A DNA stretch of 64,000 nucleotides from Ligustrum vulgare (lineage: Eukaryota; Streptophyta; Magnoliopsida; Lamiales; Oleaceae): NCBI GenBank assembly GCA_963555705.1, contig OY743170.1:13493096-13557095 (forward strand). The letters are read 5' to 3'. Shown here in pieces: positions 1 to 10,554 of the stretch. The first letter of the stretch is position 1; every line of letters begins with the position of its first letter. The notes under the pieces are model-generated. The model ran no database searches and had not been told where the DNA came from. It saw nothing but the letters and a program-made list of their open reading frames with translations. Both the position numbers and the translations under genes were made by a program.

Positions 1-674
1 TAAACCTGGAGAGGACACTCCAAAAGGACCTATATGACCTCTCTCGAACTTAGTGAGTTCATGTTTGCATATTAAATTCGCTCATGATTTATAGCTTTGC
101 TGTTTAACTATGTTGAAAAGTATGAATATGAACAAATGAACAATCATATCCTCTAGTTTCATTACTTTTATATTTTGTAACCATACTACGGATGCTATGA
201 ACACAGTAAAATCTATGATGAGCAATATCTTTCTGCTATCTTTATCCTGTAATGTGCGAAAAGGGGAAAAACTATTTTCCTACATTGTTCTTTGTTTAAT
301 CTATTACATGGATTGGTATTCTTTTGCATTTAATAGAAAAAAAGGTGCTATTATTATATTTCCATTGTCATTGTTATTGGCTTGCCAAAAAAAATACTTA
401 CAGAAGTATACATTAATAAACTTGTGGAATTAGTGCAAAATAAAAAAAGGCTCAATTTAATTAATTTGTTCAATACAAAATGAAATTTTAATTCCCCTAT
501 CCATGGAAGAGATGTGATATAGGATCAAGTTGTATGTAATCTGATTTACAGTGGTCATTTGGGTGAAGGAGAATAAACAAACACGACCAATGGATCTGGC
601 TGGATGAGGAGTTCAATCGAAGTTGTGATAGGAAGCATGCTGTAGGCAAAGGCAGTAGTAAAGTCAAGGGGTAG
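1..674. other. Left flank, no gene recognised
   Basis: AT-rich sequence with only short, low-complexity ORFs and no recognisable protein. It ends in GGTAG (670-674), which is the probable left target-site copy of the LTR element that starts at 675. Confidence 0.6.
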
Positions 675-1441
675 TGATGAGAATCGGGAAAGTCAAACCT
701 CGATGCACGTGCCCGTGGGACCCATGACGAGATCCGAAGTTGAAGAGGTTCAAGATTCGAGGCTAAACAATGTGAATAAATCAAGAAAAGAAGCCGAGAA
801 TAAAGTTGGAGCCAAAAAAGAAGAAGAAATTGGAATCAGCCAATTTCGGTCGATCGAAATTCTGCAGAGAAATTTTGTTCCAGCCTCAGGCGTTTTCGGC
901 TGAGTGGCGGTCGACCGAAAGTCCAGTTTCGGTCGACCCAGTGATCGACCGAAATAAGTTCGGTCGACCAGTTCGGTCGATCGAAACACTTCATTTTACA
1001 AAAAAACGGGGTTTTTCTTGCAATTTCCACAAAAACGGGGTTTTTCTTGTAAATACTGAAATTGCACATTTTTCTCATTTTGTACATTATATTCACATTT
1101 CTTGTTCATTTGTAATAATTTTTTGGATGTTCAATGTGAAATGCTCTCTTGAGAGGCCTTTCTTGAGGTAAGGTAAAAACCTCTTTGATCTTGTATTTTC
1201 TTGGAAATTAATCAACTTTATCTTGAGTATTATTATTCTTGTGTTGTTGTTTATTTTCCGCCACCTTGGAATTTGTTTAATTCTTTTCATTGGGCTAGGG
1301 TTTGTTTAATCCTTGAATTTTGGGTTAGATTTAAACTTGGGTTAAGGTGTTTATCCTTTATTTTACCACTTTAGATTTCTTGGGTTGGTATTAAAATTGT
1401 TGTGGGAATTTTCGGTCAACGCACTGAAGGGGTTCGCATCA
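675..1441 (+). repeat. 5' LTR of Ty3 element 1
   Basis: 767 bp, bounded by TG and CA. It differs from the 3' LTR at about a dozen or more single bases by eye and lacks a 20-bp stretch present in the 3' copy. It contains several copies of the palindrome TCGGTCGACCGA between about 845 and 985, and two AAACGGGGTTTTTC repeats near 1003-1045. Confidence 0.93.
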
Positions 1442-1443
1442 TT

Positions 1444-1455
1444 TGGTATCAGAGC
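1444..1455 (+). other. Primer-binding site, initiator-Met tRNA
   Basis: TGGTATCAGAGC lies two bases after the 5' LTR. It is the standard sequence complementary to the 3' end of plant initiator methionine tRNA, used to prime minus-strand synthesis. Confidence 0.92.
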
Positions 1456-2272
1456 TTGACTCTAATTTGGTAAACCTATCTTTACTTTCTTGTTGTTGTT
1501 CTTGTCATTGTTGAAAAAAAAAAAAAAAAAAAAAATTCGAAAATTGGGAAAAATTGTAGAAAATTTGTATGCCCATGAGTATTTATTGATCATTACATAT
1601 TGGGTATATTGATTGTTGAATTTGTTGGGGGTTTTCATTAGCCAAACACTTACTTTCCTACATTATCCAAAGTATTTGATAAATTGTCCCAATGAAAAAT
1701 ACTCCATTCATGCTTTGTTGTTCAATTCCCATATATTGTTAATTACTTGGGGCTATCTAATTCCCATCATTGAGATTGTGTTATCAACATTTTATTCCAT
1801 ATATCACTTGTTCCATACATTGAGAAATTGTTGATCACTCATCCCTTGCCACATTTGGGTTGTTTGGGATTTATCACATATCCACATTATACCCATATTC
1901 AAGGTCATTCAAGATTGAGTACAAAGTGTTTGCTAAATTGCTACATTGAAAATTTACACTCTTGTACTTATTTGCTCTACATCTATGCCTTATCAAATAT
2001 TTGTGGTTTGTTAATCCCATTGCTAAAATTGTGTTCCTAGCATCTTATCCCACATAAATATTGTTCATTTTGAGTATAGCAAGCACATAAATTCTACTTG
2101 TTATTTGTGTCTACTTGTTCTAAATTCTTTCTTCCTTGTTGGTGATTTCTTTAACTCCAAAAGAATTATACTTTGTGGTTTAGTTGATTACCTCCCTTGG
2201 AAAACTTGAGAAAGGAGTTTTTGAGTGGAAAAAGGCAAGAGTGGTGAGCTCAATAGAGGGTAAAAGCCAAAT

Positions 2273-3535
2273 TTGAGTGAAACACGAGAGAAATATTTTC
2301 TTGTGAGAACACTTTCACACTTGCACACCATGTCCATTTTCAATTCTCAAACTCAAGATTTGAAGTACTTGTTGGAAAATCTTTCAACCACCATGGTTAG
2401 ACAAATGGAGAAAAGTGGGGGTGAGTTGGAAAATTTAGGAACAAGAGGGGAGAGTACATCAAATAGGGGAGATGAAGAAATGATGTGTAGTAGAAGAAGG
2501 GTGAGGGATAAATTTGGGAACATTGTGTATAGGGATGGAAGTGGAAAACAAAATGGGAGTTTGAATAGGAAAATTAGAAGGGATGCTTGGGATGATGAAA
2601 GGGATGGTGAACAAAATGGGAGTTTGAATAGGAAAAGAAGAGAGTTGTTAGAAGGTAGGAGAAATGGAGTTGATGAAAATATTGATAGTGCGAGAATGCA
2701 AAATTCATCACTCCATGGAATGGGTAGAAGTGGAGAAGTGGAAGAAGAATGGAGTATGAATAGGAGGAGAAGAGAATGGGTAGATAGGAGTGGAGATGGA
2801 ATTGATGATATTATTGATAAGGCAAAAATGAAAAGTCCATCATTCCATAGGAGGGGTGATAATGAGAAGGGAGTGTTGGAGATAAATGATATGCCACCAC
2901 AATCTATGGCCCATACTAATGAGGTGGAGGAACATGGGAAGAATAATTTCTACACTAGGTGCCTAGTGAGTGATAAACCATGTAGTCTCATGATAGATGG
3001 GGAGATTGACACTAATTTGGTGAGTACTAGTAGAGTTGAAAAATTGGGATTACCGGTTATGAAGCATCCTAGTCCTTATATATTGCAAAGGTTGAACGAC
3101 TATGGGGAGGTGAGGGTAAGTGAACAAGTTCTTCTTACTTTTCACATTGGTACTTATAGTGATCAAATATTATGTGATGTGGTTCCCTTACACACTGCTC
3201 ACATAATTTTGGGGAGACCTTGGCAATGTGAGCGAAATGTGAATCTTAATAGGGGGAGGAACCGGTGTAGCTTCAAAATGAATGAAAAAAAGGTTGTGAT
3301 CCTATCTTTGAGCTCGGAAGAAGTATGCAAAGATCAAATGAAGCTCAAGAAGGAATTCGAGGAAGAAAAGGAGAAGGAGAAAGAAAAAGAAGAGAGAGAA
3401 GGGGAGGATAGGAAAACAAAAGAACCTTCAATTGATAAAATTAAAGAAAATAAAAATGAGAGCAAGAGAGTTGGGGCCACGTCCCTAGAAAAAGGAGAGG
3501 CCGTGAGAGTTGGAGCCACGACTCCAGAAAAATGA
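2273..3535 (+). pseudogene. Gag-protease-like ORF of Ty3 element 1
   Basis: 420 codons; an in-frame ATG at 2330 is an alternative start. The first ~190 codons are rich in Arg, Gly, Asn and Glu with internal repeats (NGSLNRK twice) and resemble no gag I recognise. Codons ~225-345 read like a Ty3 retropepsin region: FYTRCLVSDKPCSLMIDGEID corresponds to the active-site strand, and HIILGRPW to the conserved C-terminal motif. The catalytic Asp-Ser-Gly is replaced by Asp-Gly-Glu, so protease activity is unlikely. The end is strongly charged (EEEKEKEKEKEE). The frame ends at TGA 3533-3535 and continues in the same frame at 3539. Confidence 0.7.
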
Positions 3536-3538
3536 GAG

Positions 3539-5158
3539 GTGAGAGAAGAACCGAGGGTTGAGGATTCTACCTCAGAAAAAGGTGAGGAAGTGATGAGTGC
3601 CACCAAAGAAATTGAGAGAAGAGATCACTCCAAAATGTCCTTTACTCTTGAATATTCTAACACTTCCCTCCCTAGTTTGGTTCTTTCTTTGTTGCAGGAA
3701 ATTGTGAGGCCAACTTATCAAGTCAACAAAGAACTCCAAAAGCATGCCTTATGGAAGAAATTCATGGAAACATTTTCCTACAACAACGAGTACAACCGAG
3801 GTAAAGAAAATGTGATAACCAATGCAACATCTAGGAGGTATGCTCCTAACATTTCTTTGAATGCAAGGTTATTGTGTTTTGAATACATTAGAGGGTTGTA
3901 TGATCTTGATGTAGATTTGACAAGTGTGTTGTTGACTTGTGAAAATGTAACATGTGGTAAGGATCATTGTCATGATGAGTGCTTAATTTGTAAATGCAAC
4001 TTTTTGCGTGTGCCCAATTACATAGGTACCAAATCTTTTTGTAAAAATGTTGCATATAGTACATATCATTGGCATGATAATTTCTTATTTTGTGAAAATA
4101 TGCTTGACTTGCATATTGGCTCTCCAAAGGAATTGCTAGTTAGGAGAGTCCATGGGAAAAATTTATTGGGATGTTTTGATGATAAAAGGACTTCGCTTCT
4201 AACATTTCTAGATGCTCCCTCATTCCGTCTTGAACATAGTAAGAGCATGCATGTTAAATATCCGAATTTGTTAAACATCTATGAATCATGTCGTGAGCAA
4301 TATTTTGATGGATTTTATGGGCATGATGATTATTTGTTTTGGAAAATTGGATTGTTTCCTTGTAAATGTGTCATGCGTGAATTGCTAGTGGGAGGAGCAC
4401 ATGATAGTTGTTCGATGGGGCGATTTAAAACCAATGGGGTTTTAGGGGTATTATGTGATCAATTTTATTGGCCTATTTTGAAGCTTGGTGTTGAACATGT
4501 TTGGACTTGTAGTAAATGCCGAACTTGCAAACTGGCTAAACTCAAGTTTTTGCCCCAAGAATTCCATGCATATTTGCCCATCCTGAGTAAACCTTGGACT
4601 GCTATTTCTATGAATTTTATAGTGGGTTTACTTGGAATAAAGAAAGAGAATGATGCTATTTTTGTGATTGTTGGTAGGAGTATTAAAACGTCGCATTTGA
4701 TTGCATATAACGAAACCAACAAGGTCATCAACATAGCTAATATTTTCTTTCAGGAAGTTGTGCAATTGCACGAAATTGGTGCTAATTTTGTGGTTGTTAA
4801 ATTTGCTTATAATCTAATTGTTCATCATATTAGCAAGTTTTCTCCACTTAAAGATGCTTGTGACTTTATCCTATTAACTCTGTTGAACTTTATGCACATG
4901 TTTATCGAAGAAAGAGTTGGTTTAGGTGGGCACGAGAATGCACCTTTGGTTAAGCCCCTTTGCAGGAGGCTCGAGCTTCCATTTAGGGGAATTGGAATGC
5001 AATGTGCTTCCGATGCCAACCATGGTGGGAAACATATTCCGTTTGATCCAGGCGGCCGGATGTGTTCCCATTCGTGGAAGGAGCGACCCCCCGATCAAAT
5101 AAAATCCAAACTACTACTCTGTGGTGTTGGCTCATCTCAAACTCTTGGCAGCGTCTAA
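3539..5158 (+). pseudogene. RNase H tail plus integrase ORF of Ty3 element 1
   Basis: 539 codons in the same frame as the upstream ORF, separated only by TGA 3533-3535. Around codons 75-100, YNRGKENVITNATSRRYAP matches the end of Ty3 RNase H, with the usual Ala-Asp-Ala-Leu-Ser replaced. Codons ~270-345 hold the integrase zinc region (RELLVGGAHDS, then CSKCRTC) and the start of the catalytic core (ISMNFIVGLLGIKKENDAIF), where the first catalytic Asp reads as Asn. The rest of the core is degenerate. Nothing resembling reverse transcriptase fits between the protease-like region and this segment. Both ORFs are long despite these losses. Confidence 0.75.
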
Positions 5159-5393
5159 AAATTGATTTTGCACGGTGAGTATGAAATTTCAGTTACATTT
5201 ATTGTGTCTGAATTTTCTATTTTTATTGTAGGTGTCGATTCGTGGTCGAATCTCTTTCGAGAAGGAGGAGATGATGAGAATCGTGAAGGTCCAACTTCAT
5301 TGCATGAACCTGTGGTACACAATGTTGCAAGATCAAAGTTCAAGAAATTTCACGACAGTGCATTCAAGCAAGATTCGAGGTCGAATCCTTTTC

Positions 5394-5406
5394 AAGAGGG
5401 AGGGGA
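5394..5406 (+). other. Polypurine tract of Ty3 element 1
   Basis: AAGAGGGAGGGGA abuts the first base of the 3' LTR, as expected for the plus-strand primer. A similar purine run followed by an LTR-start-like sequence lies upstream at 5259-5290. Confidence 0.85.
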
Positions 5407-6193
5407 TGATGAGAATCGGGAAAGTCAAACCTCGATGCATGTGCCCGTGGGACCCATGACGAGATCCGAAGTTGAAGAGGTTCAAGATTCGAGGCTAAAC
5501 AATGTGAATAAATCAAGAAAAGAAGCCGAGAATAAAGTTGGAGCCAAAAAAGAAGAAGAAATTGGAATCAGCCAATTTCGGTCGACCGAAAATCATTCCG
5601 GTCGACCGAAATTCTGCAGAGAAATTTTGTTCCAGCCTCAGGCGTTTTCGGCTGAGTGGCGGTCGACCGAAAGTCCAGTTTCGGTCGACCCAGTGATCGA
5701 CCGAAATAAGTTCGGTCGACCAGTTCGGTCGACCGAAACACTTCATTTTACAAAAAAACGGGGTTTTTTTTGCAATTTTCACAAAAACGGGGTTTTTCTT
5801 GTAAATACTGAAATTGCACATTTTTCCCATTTTGTACATTATATTCACATTTCTTATTCATTTGTAATAATTTTTTGGATGTTCAATGTGAAATGCTCTC
5901 TTGAGAGGCCCTTCTTGAGGTAAGGTAAAAACCTCTTTAATCTTGTATTTTCTTGGAAATTAATCAACTTTATCTTGAGTATTATTATTCTCGTGTTGTT
6001 GTTTATTTTCCGCCACGTTGGAATTTGTTTAATTCTTTCCATTGGGCTAGGGTTTGTTTAATCCTTGAATTTTGGGTTAGATTTAAACTTGGGTTAAGGT
6101 GTTTATCCTTTATTTTACCACTTTAGCTTTCTTGGGTTGGTATTAAAATTGTTGTGGGAATTTTCGGTCAACGCACCGAAGGGGTTCGCATCA
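5407..6193 (+). repeat. 3' LTR of Ty3 element 1
   Basis: 787 bp, bounded by TG and CA. It carries one more GGTCGACCGAAA unit near 5579-5612 than the 5' LTR, which accounts for the 20-bp length difference. Confidence 0.93.
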
Positions 6194-6214
6194 GGTGGGG
6201 TGGGTGGAGATGGG

Positions 6215-6350
6215 TAAAAACTCTATTTTTTAACACTGTAGCATTTATAAATTGGTTTATTTATGTTTTGAGGTAAGATGTGATTAAAAAGTGGAGAAAA
6301 AATGTGTGGTTAAAAAGTATTTGAGAAATTTTGTTATATATAAATTGAAA
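6215..6350 (+). repeat. Dispersed GTGGTTAAAAA-type repeat, copy 1
   Basis: This copy contains GATGTGATTAAAAAGTGGAG followed by TGTGTGGTTAAAAAGTATTTG. The same pair of TGTG-TTAAAAA motifs about 25-30 bp apart recurs many times in this window in both orientations. No coding potential. The remainder of 6194-6650 shows nothing recognisable. Confidence 0.6.
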
Positions 6351-6660
6351 TAATTGCTTTAAACAACATAGGCATACTAGTAACAACTTCCTATACATGT
6401 CAAGGAGTTGACTTTTTTTAAAGCTTTTGGGCCACTCTTTTACATGAAGCTGATTGTGTAATCACGAACTGAAATTCATAATAAGAAATTAAGAATTAGC
6501 AATTAGTTTCCAATAAGCCTGGTTGTTGTTGATGTGTTGCTCTAATTGGTGGACACTGTATGGGTAGGATTGTTGTGAAGTCGCCAACTTAATTTGGTCT
6601 TTAAATTACTTGGGTATTGTGGGTCTTTCCTCTCCCATAATTCATCTGTTCACTACAACA

Positions 6661-7075
6661 AAAACAGCCTACGGCAACGCGCAAAAAATGTTGCCGTAGG
6701 CCTTTTGCAACGTTCATGTGAATGTTGCAAATCGCAGTGTTGCCGTAGAGGGAAAGGATACGGCAACGTTCATTGCGCGTTGCCGTAGACCTTTGGCAAC
6801 GTTCACTACGCGTTGCCGTAGACCTTTGGCAACACTCATTGCGCGTTGCCGTTGATACTTTTTGCAACACTCGTTGCGCGTTGCCGTTGATACTTTTGGC
6901 AACACTCATTGCGCGTTGCCATTGATACTTTTGGCAACACTCATTGCGTTGCCGTTGATACTTTTTGCAACACTCGTTGCGCGTTGCCGTTGATACTTTT
7001 GGCAACACTCATTGCGCGTTGCCATTGATACTTTTGGCAACACTCTTTGCGCGTTGTCGTTGATCTTTAACATTT
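6661..7075. repeat. Left subterminal repeat array of CACTA-1
   Basis: About ten imperfect units of roughly 30-40 bp, most of the form TTTTGGCAACACTCATTGCG followed by CGTTGCCGTTGATAC. Many units contain a GCAACG...CGTTGC inverted pair. In CACTA elements such subterminal motifs bind the transposase. ORFs read through them are artefacts of the repeat. Confidence 0.9.
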
Positions 7076-7311
7076 TTTTTTTAATTTTTGTAAATCAATA
7101 TAGATAATTCCACTAATAACCAACAAATTTCTCAAACATATATATAATATATAATATATGAAACACGCGTGCTATAAAAATAAATCAATTATTCAAAATA
7201 AATACTTAACAAAAATTACGGTACTCTGTTCTCCTGCATTAAAACAAAATCTGCAATATAAGTTTTTCACCTATTTGATTACATATCTAAAGTTTGATAT
7301 TTACTATCCCT

Positions 7312-7578
7312 CTAAATTACAATAATATCTCTAGCAGACCAACAACCATACAAAAAGGAGCTACTATAACCATTTTCAACACGAATCATCATTGAAGATG
7401 AGTACTTCACTGGTTTCTGAAGTCTAGCTCGAACTATGCCCATGACAAACCATCTTGTGAGAGAACTACAAAATTGACTTTTACCTGCAAAAACATTATA
7501 AAAGTCTAATAATCGGACTACAACTGCACTGAATGCAAAAATGTAGAAATAAATCATACTAAATATTAAAATTATCAT
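7312..7578 (-). pseudogene. Unidentified ORF inside CACTA-1, possible captured exon
   Basis: An 88-codon open frame on the minus strand. Its N-terminal third is hydrophobic and its second half (VRARLQKPVKYSSSMMIRVE) looks more protein-like. TGCAG-type acceptor sequence precedes the second half in the genomic sequence. I do not recognise a family. It lies on the same strand as the ARF5 and LRR fragments, so it may be a third captured piece. Confidence 0.25.
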
Positions 7579-8630
7579 TTTCTATTGTAAAACTTTACAG
7601 AAATTTGGACAGAATCTCCCCTATAAATTGGACTTAACCAACCTGTACACGGATATCGCAACCACCATAATACTTTAAAAGATCAAACTAATAACTAATT
7701 CATTATCAAACTACAATCAAGTCAATTCAAAATCCATCCTCAACTTCACACCAACAATAATCTAGAATCAATACTCATCACAACCAAAATCAACTCACAC
7801 AATCTAAGACCTAAAAAAATGAGTGTTTGGTTCGTCATATACAGTGTTACGGCATTCAACATGAGAGCATACCTACTACATAAACTGTCTACAGAACAGC
7901 TAATAACTGTTTCTTTTTCTGTTTTTAACTCATTCAGATAATAAAATTAGAAATGAAAAGTGAGAGATCTATGATGCAAGAAGCAGGAAAAGAAACATTT
8001 ATATAAGAATCATTTGAGTAATCTTCATTCATTTTCAATGATATGCTGGATCTTCGTTGTCCCATAAATTGCATCATTATTCTAAAGTAACACTCGAGGA
8101 CAAATTCTGAAAACTAAGGGCAGGCACGGCGTCAAAGGGATAATGTATATATGCCATCTAAACTTATCTCGTCGCTAGTACCTCAAATAACTCATTTCCA
8201 TTTCCCATTTTATTCACTAATTGTAATTTGAAGAAAGATGAGCAACTTAAAGAAAGTTCGATTAATTCTGCAAGCCCCTCAACATACTTGAAGCCTAGCA
8301 TAAAAGAATTACATGGAAAGGTAGGGGGAAAGGGAATATGCAGGAACTTCAACAAAAATATAAGATTTCCGCAAATATCTAACAACATTTGTCCAAGTGT
8401 AAAAAACGTAATGAATTAACTGTCATAAATCCAACACGAAATTATCCCCAAAAGTTCAAGAAAGTAGAAACCAAAATCATCTTACATTTGTGGCACAGAT
8501 CAGTCACTAAGTTTACTTTCTGGATCAAGAGGATTGATTTATAAGATTGCTTTGGGCAAATCATCAAGTCCATAGAGGGAATACAGTAAATAAATAAAGG
8601 CAAAAGAACTTCAATTCTCACTAAACAAAC

Positions 8631-8743
8631 CTGTTCACTGTGTCCTTGAGGAAAATAGTACACGAGGCTTCCAACCTGAGGCAAGGTAACCAATGGACCA
8701 GCACAAGCATGCCATAACTCAGAATTTATTGTCTTCCTTGTCC
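8631..8743 (-). pseudogene. ARF5: Captured ARF5/MONOPTEROS-like exon 2
   Basis: Read from 8743 down to 8631, this exon encodes [20 protein letters not shown] followed by [17 protein letters not shown]. That is the near-invariant N-terminal lead-in to the B3 DNA-binding domain of auxin response factors. It is flanked by an intact acceptor (TACAG before 8743) and donor (GTTTGT after 8631). The downstream exons that would encode the DNA-contacting part of the B3 domain are missing, so this is a fragment and not a working transcription factor. The Gly-Thr-Arg-Lys lead-in favours ARF5 over other ARFs. Confidence 0.88.
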
Positions 8744-8956
8744 CTGTAGTAAATCAAGGTAAATAAATAAAAAATTCAGAGATCAGATGAAATATGAATC
8801 AAGAATTTTCAAGATTATCTCAAGCGTTTTTACCAATGAATCTCTTAAGTTTTCACTTTCACTTAAATCTACTTACTACACAGTCTACCACTCAAACAAA
8901 TCTATGCAGATATAAAATATATTTAGTAAGAAAAGAGATGAATGAAATTAACTAAC

Positions 8957-9059
8957 CAGAATGATCTTGCATTTCTTTTAACAGTTTCATCTCTTCAAGC
9001 AGATTATGAGCCCCGCCAACCAAGCCTCCAACTTTTATCTTTTCTTGAACAGTACCCAT
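8957..9059 (-). pseudogene. ARF5: Captured ARF5/MONOPTEROS-like exon 1
   Basis: Starting at the ATG at 9059, the exon encodes MGTVQEKIKVGGLVGGAHNL and then LEEMKLLKEMQDHSG. The LLEEMKLLKEMQ stretch is the N-terminal signature I associate with ARF5/MONOPTEROS. It ends at a GT donor (8956-8955) in phase 1, and joins exon 2 in frame across an intron of 213 bp. Start codon, frame and splice sites are all intact, so the capture appears to have taken genomic DNA rather than cDNA. It lies wholly inside the CACTA element. Confidence 0.86.
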
Positions 9060-9944
9060 GTATCTAGGGCTTCTCCCTTTCTTACTTCAAAAAACACAAA
9101 AACTCTCTGAAAGAACCCATCTTTGTATCATCCAGTCAATCAAAAGGACAGCATCTTTCCATCCAAAAATCACACCCTTTTACAAAGAGGCAAATTCACA
9201 TATTCTTGTTGAAAGAAATCAAATGGCACCTTAAGGAAAGTAATTACATAGTTATTAGGAGGGACATAGAGATAGAGCAAAGACAAATATTCAGAGAATC
9301 TAGAAGCATGAGAGGAACCAATCAAATAGGACTAAGAGCATGCCCCAAAAATCCAAAACCAGGGAATAAAACACACTGCAAAAAGTTACTGAAAAATCTA
9401 TGTGGGGCTTCCTCTTCTCCCCCTCCTCACTCCATCAACATCCCATCAACAGCAAAAAGGAAAAGCAAAAATTACATACAACATAATTTAAAGGGGTCAG
9501 TTTTTTTGCCATCAAAGCACGCGGATCAAAGCATGAGTGGTAGAATTCTCAAGTGTTCCACCCTTTTTGCTCCTTTTTCTCTTTATATTTTAATCAAAAG
9601 AAATTGACCTTTCAATGGAAGACTGGAAGAGTGCGCTTTATGTATGAAAACAAAACTCACAGAACTGCAAACCAAACACGAGAAAACAAACTCATCAGCT
9701 GAAAAATTGCCTCGACTCTAATTGTAAAGTTTAGCAAGCGAATCTAAATATATTTGTGCTTCAAATATTTACCTACCATTAGAATTGTTTATGGTGAAGT
9801 GTTGGCAACCAAATTGCTGCATTATACACCAAGAGAGATTTCTATGTAAATTTTAGAAAGGGCAATTTAAATCATGAAGAGATCTCAAATGAAATATCGA
9901 GCAGAACAATGCCAAAAAATATAAAGAATACAGAACATCCTCAT

Positions 9945-10012
9945 ATAGTTGTAAATTTGGTCCACTGACCCAAGATGGTAGGCTCCCAGATAATCCATTG
10001 TATGATAAATCT
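9945..10012 (-). pseudogene. Captured LRR receptor-kinase exon fragment
   Basis: Read from 10012 downwards after a TTGCAG acceptor, the frame encodes DLSYNGLSGSLPSWVSGPNL. This matches the last leucine-rich repeat (DLSYN..-GSLPSWV) of LRR receptor-like kinases of the LRR-VIII type. Homology stops after Gln-Leu; the following sequence is AT-rich. The exon phase (split Asp codon) is the usual one for LRR exons. It is a short captured fragment in the same orientation as the ARF5 exons. Confidence 0.75.
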
Positions 10013-10187
10013 CTGCAAGGAATGCAACAATAATGGTAGACAGATATTACCATAAATGTAAATCACATCACAATTGAACCATCACGAAATCCACCATCGC
10101 CAAACCGCAACCAGTTCGGACCGCCTCAGCCCAACTTCAATCTACACTCAAATCAAACCCAAAATCAAAACCCAAAACAAGAAATAA

Positions 10188-10480
10188 GTGAACCCATTAC
10201 CTTGCCTCAGTCACCGGATCGTTCGACCGAAGTTCCACCGGATTTCGCAACTAAAACCGAACTTCAAATCGGGATTCAAACTTCGGTCTCGCACGAAATC
10301 AGTCCCAAAAACCAGCCTTTTTGTACCCCCATCCCTTGCCGCCGTCCGCCGCTACTTGCCGGCGACGTTGCGCCGGCTGGAGACCGGCACAGCGTAGTGT
10401 CGCTCTCTCTCTCTGTCTCCGCCCTATCGCGCTCTCTCTCTCTCTACCGATCTGAATGGGAGAAAGAGAAATGATATTTT
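10188..10480. other. GC-richer segment and CT microsatellite in CACTA-1
   Basis: A locally GC-rich block around 10320-10400 (GCCGCCGTCCGCCGCTAC, GCCGGCGACGTTGCGCC) followed by CT-repeats near 10401-10446. It resembles a captured 5' gene end or UTR. Overlapping ORFs of 69 and 90 codons run through it, but I recognise no protein. Confidence 0.4.
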
Positions 10481-10554
10481 TAATATTAATATTTTGATTT
10501 CAAAATTTTGCATTTTGGTCCCTGGATTTCCAAAGTTATTTAAATCAGTCCCTG

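Larger units (their letters stand above)
675..6193 (+). mobile_element. Ty3/Gypsy LTR retrotransposon lacking reverse transcriptase
   Basis: A structurally complete LTR element of about 5.5 kb. Two near-identical direct repeats (675-1441 and 5407-6193) both start TGATGAGAATCGG and end GGTTCGCATCA. A Met-tRNA primer site follows the 5' LTR and a polypurine tract precedes the 3' LTR. The flanks GGTAG (670-674) and GGTGG (6194-6198) are a 5-bp target duplication with one mismatch. The internal ORF keeps a retropepsin-like region, the last part of RNase H and an integrase. The reverse transcriptase and most of RNase H are absent, so the element is non-autonomous. The Ty3 assignment rests on domain order and on the style of the integrase. 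Confidence 0.92.

Noticed and set aside
497..784. 95-codon minus-strand ORF at the left edge of the Ty3 element
   Set aside because: It crosses from flank into LTR and has no recognisable homology.
5162..5923. 253-codon ORF running from before the polypurine tract into the 3' LTR
   Set aside because: It crosses the LTR boundary, and its last part is repeated at 806-1171 in the 5' LTR; no protein family is recognised.
6601..7008. 135-codon minus-strand ORF with repeated NECCQKYQ-like Cys-rich peptide
   Set aside because: It is the translation of the CACTA subterminal repeat array; all frames give repetitive peptides and there is no independent coding evidence.
6661..7075. Regularly spaced repeats resembling a CRISPR array
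   Set aside because: Units are contiguous subterminal CACTA repeats without unique spacers, in a plant genome with exact CACTA ends nearby.
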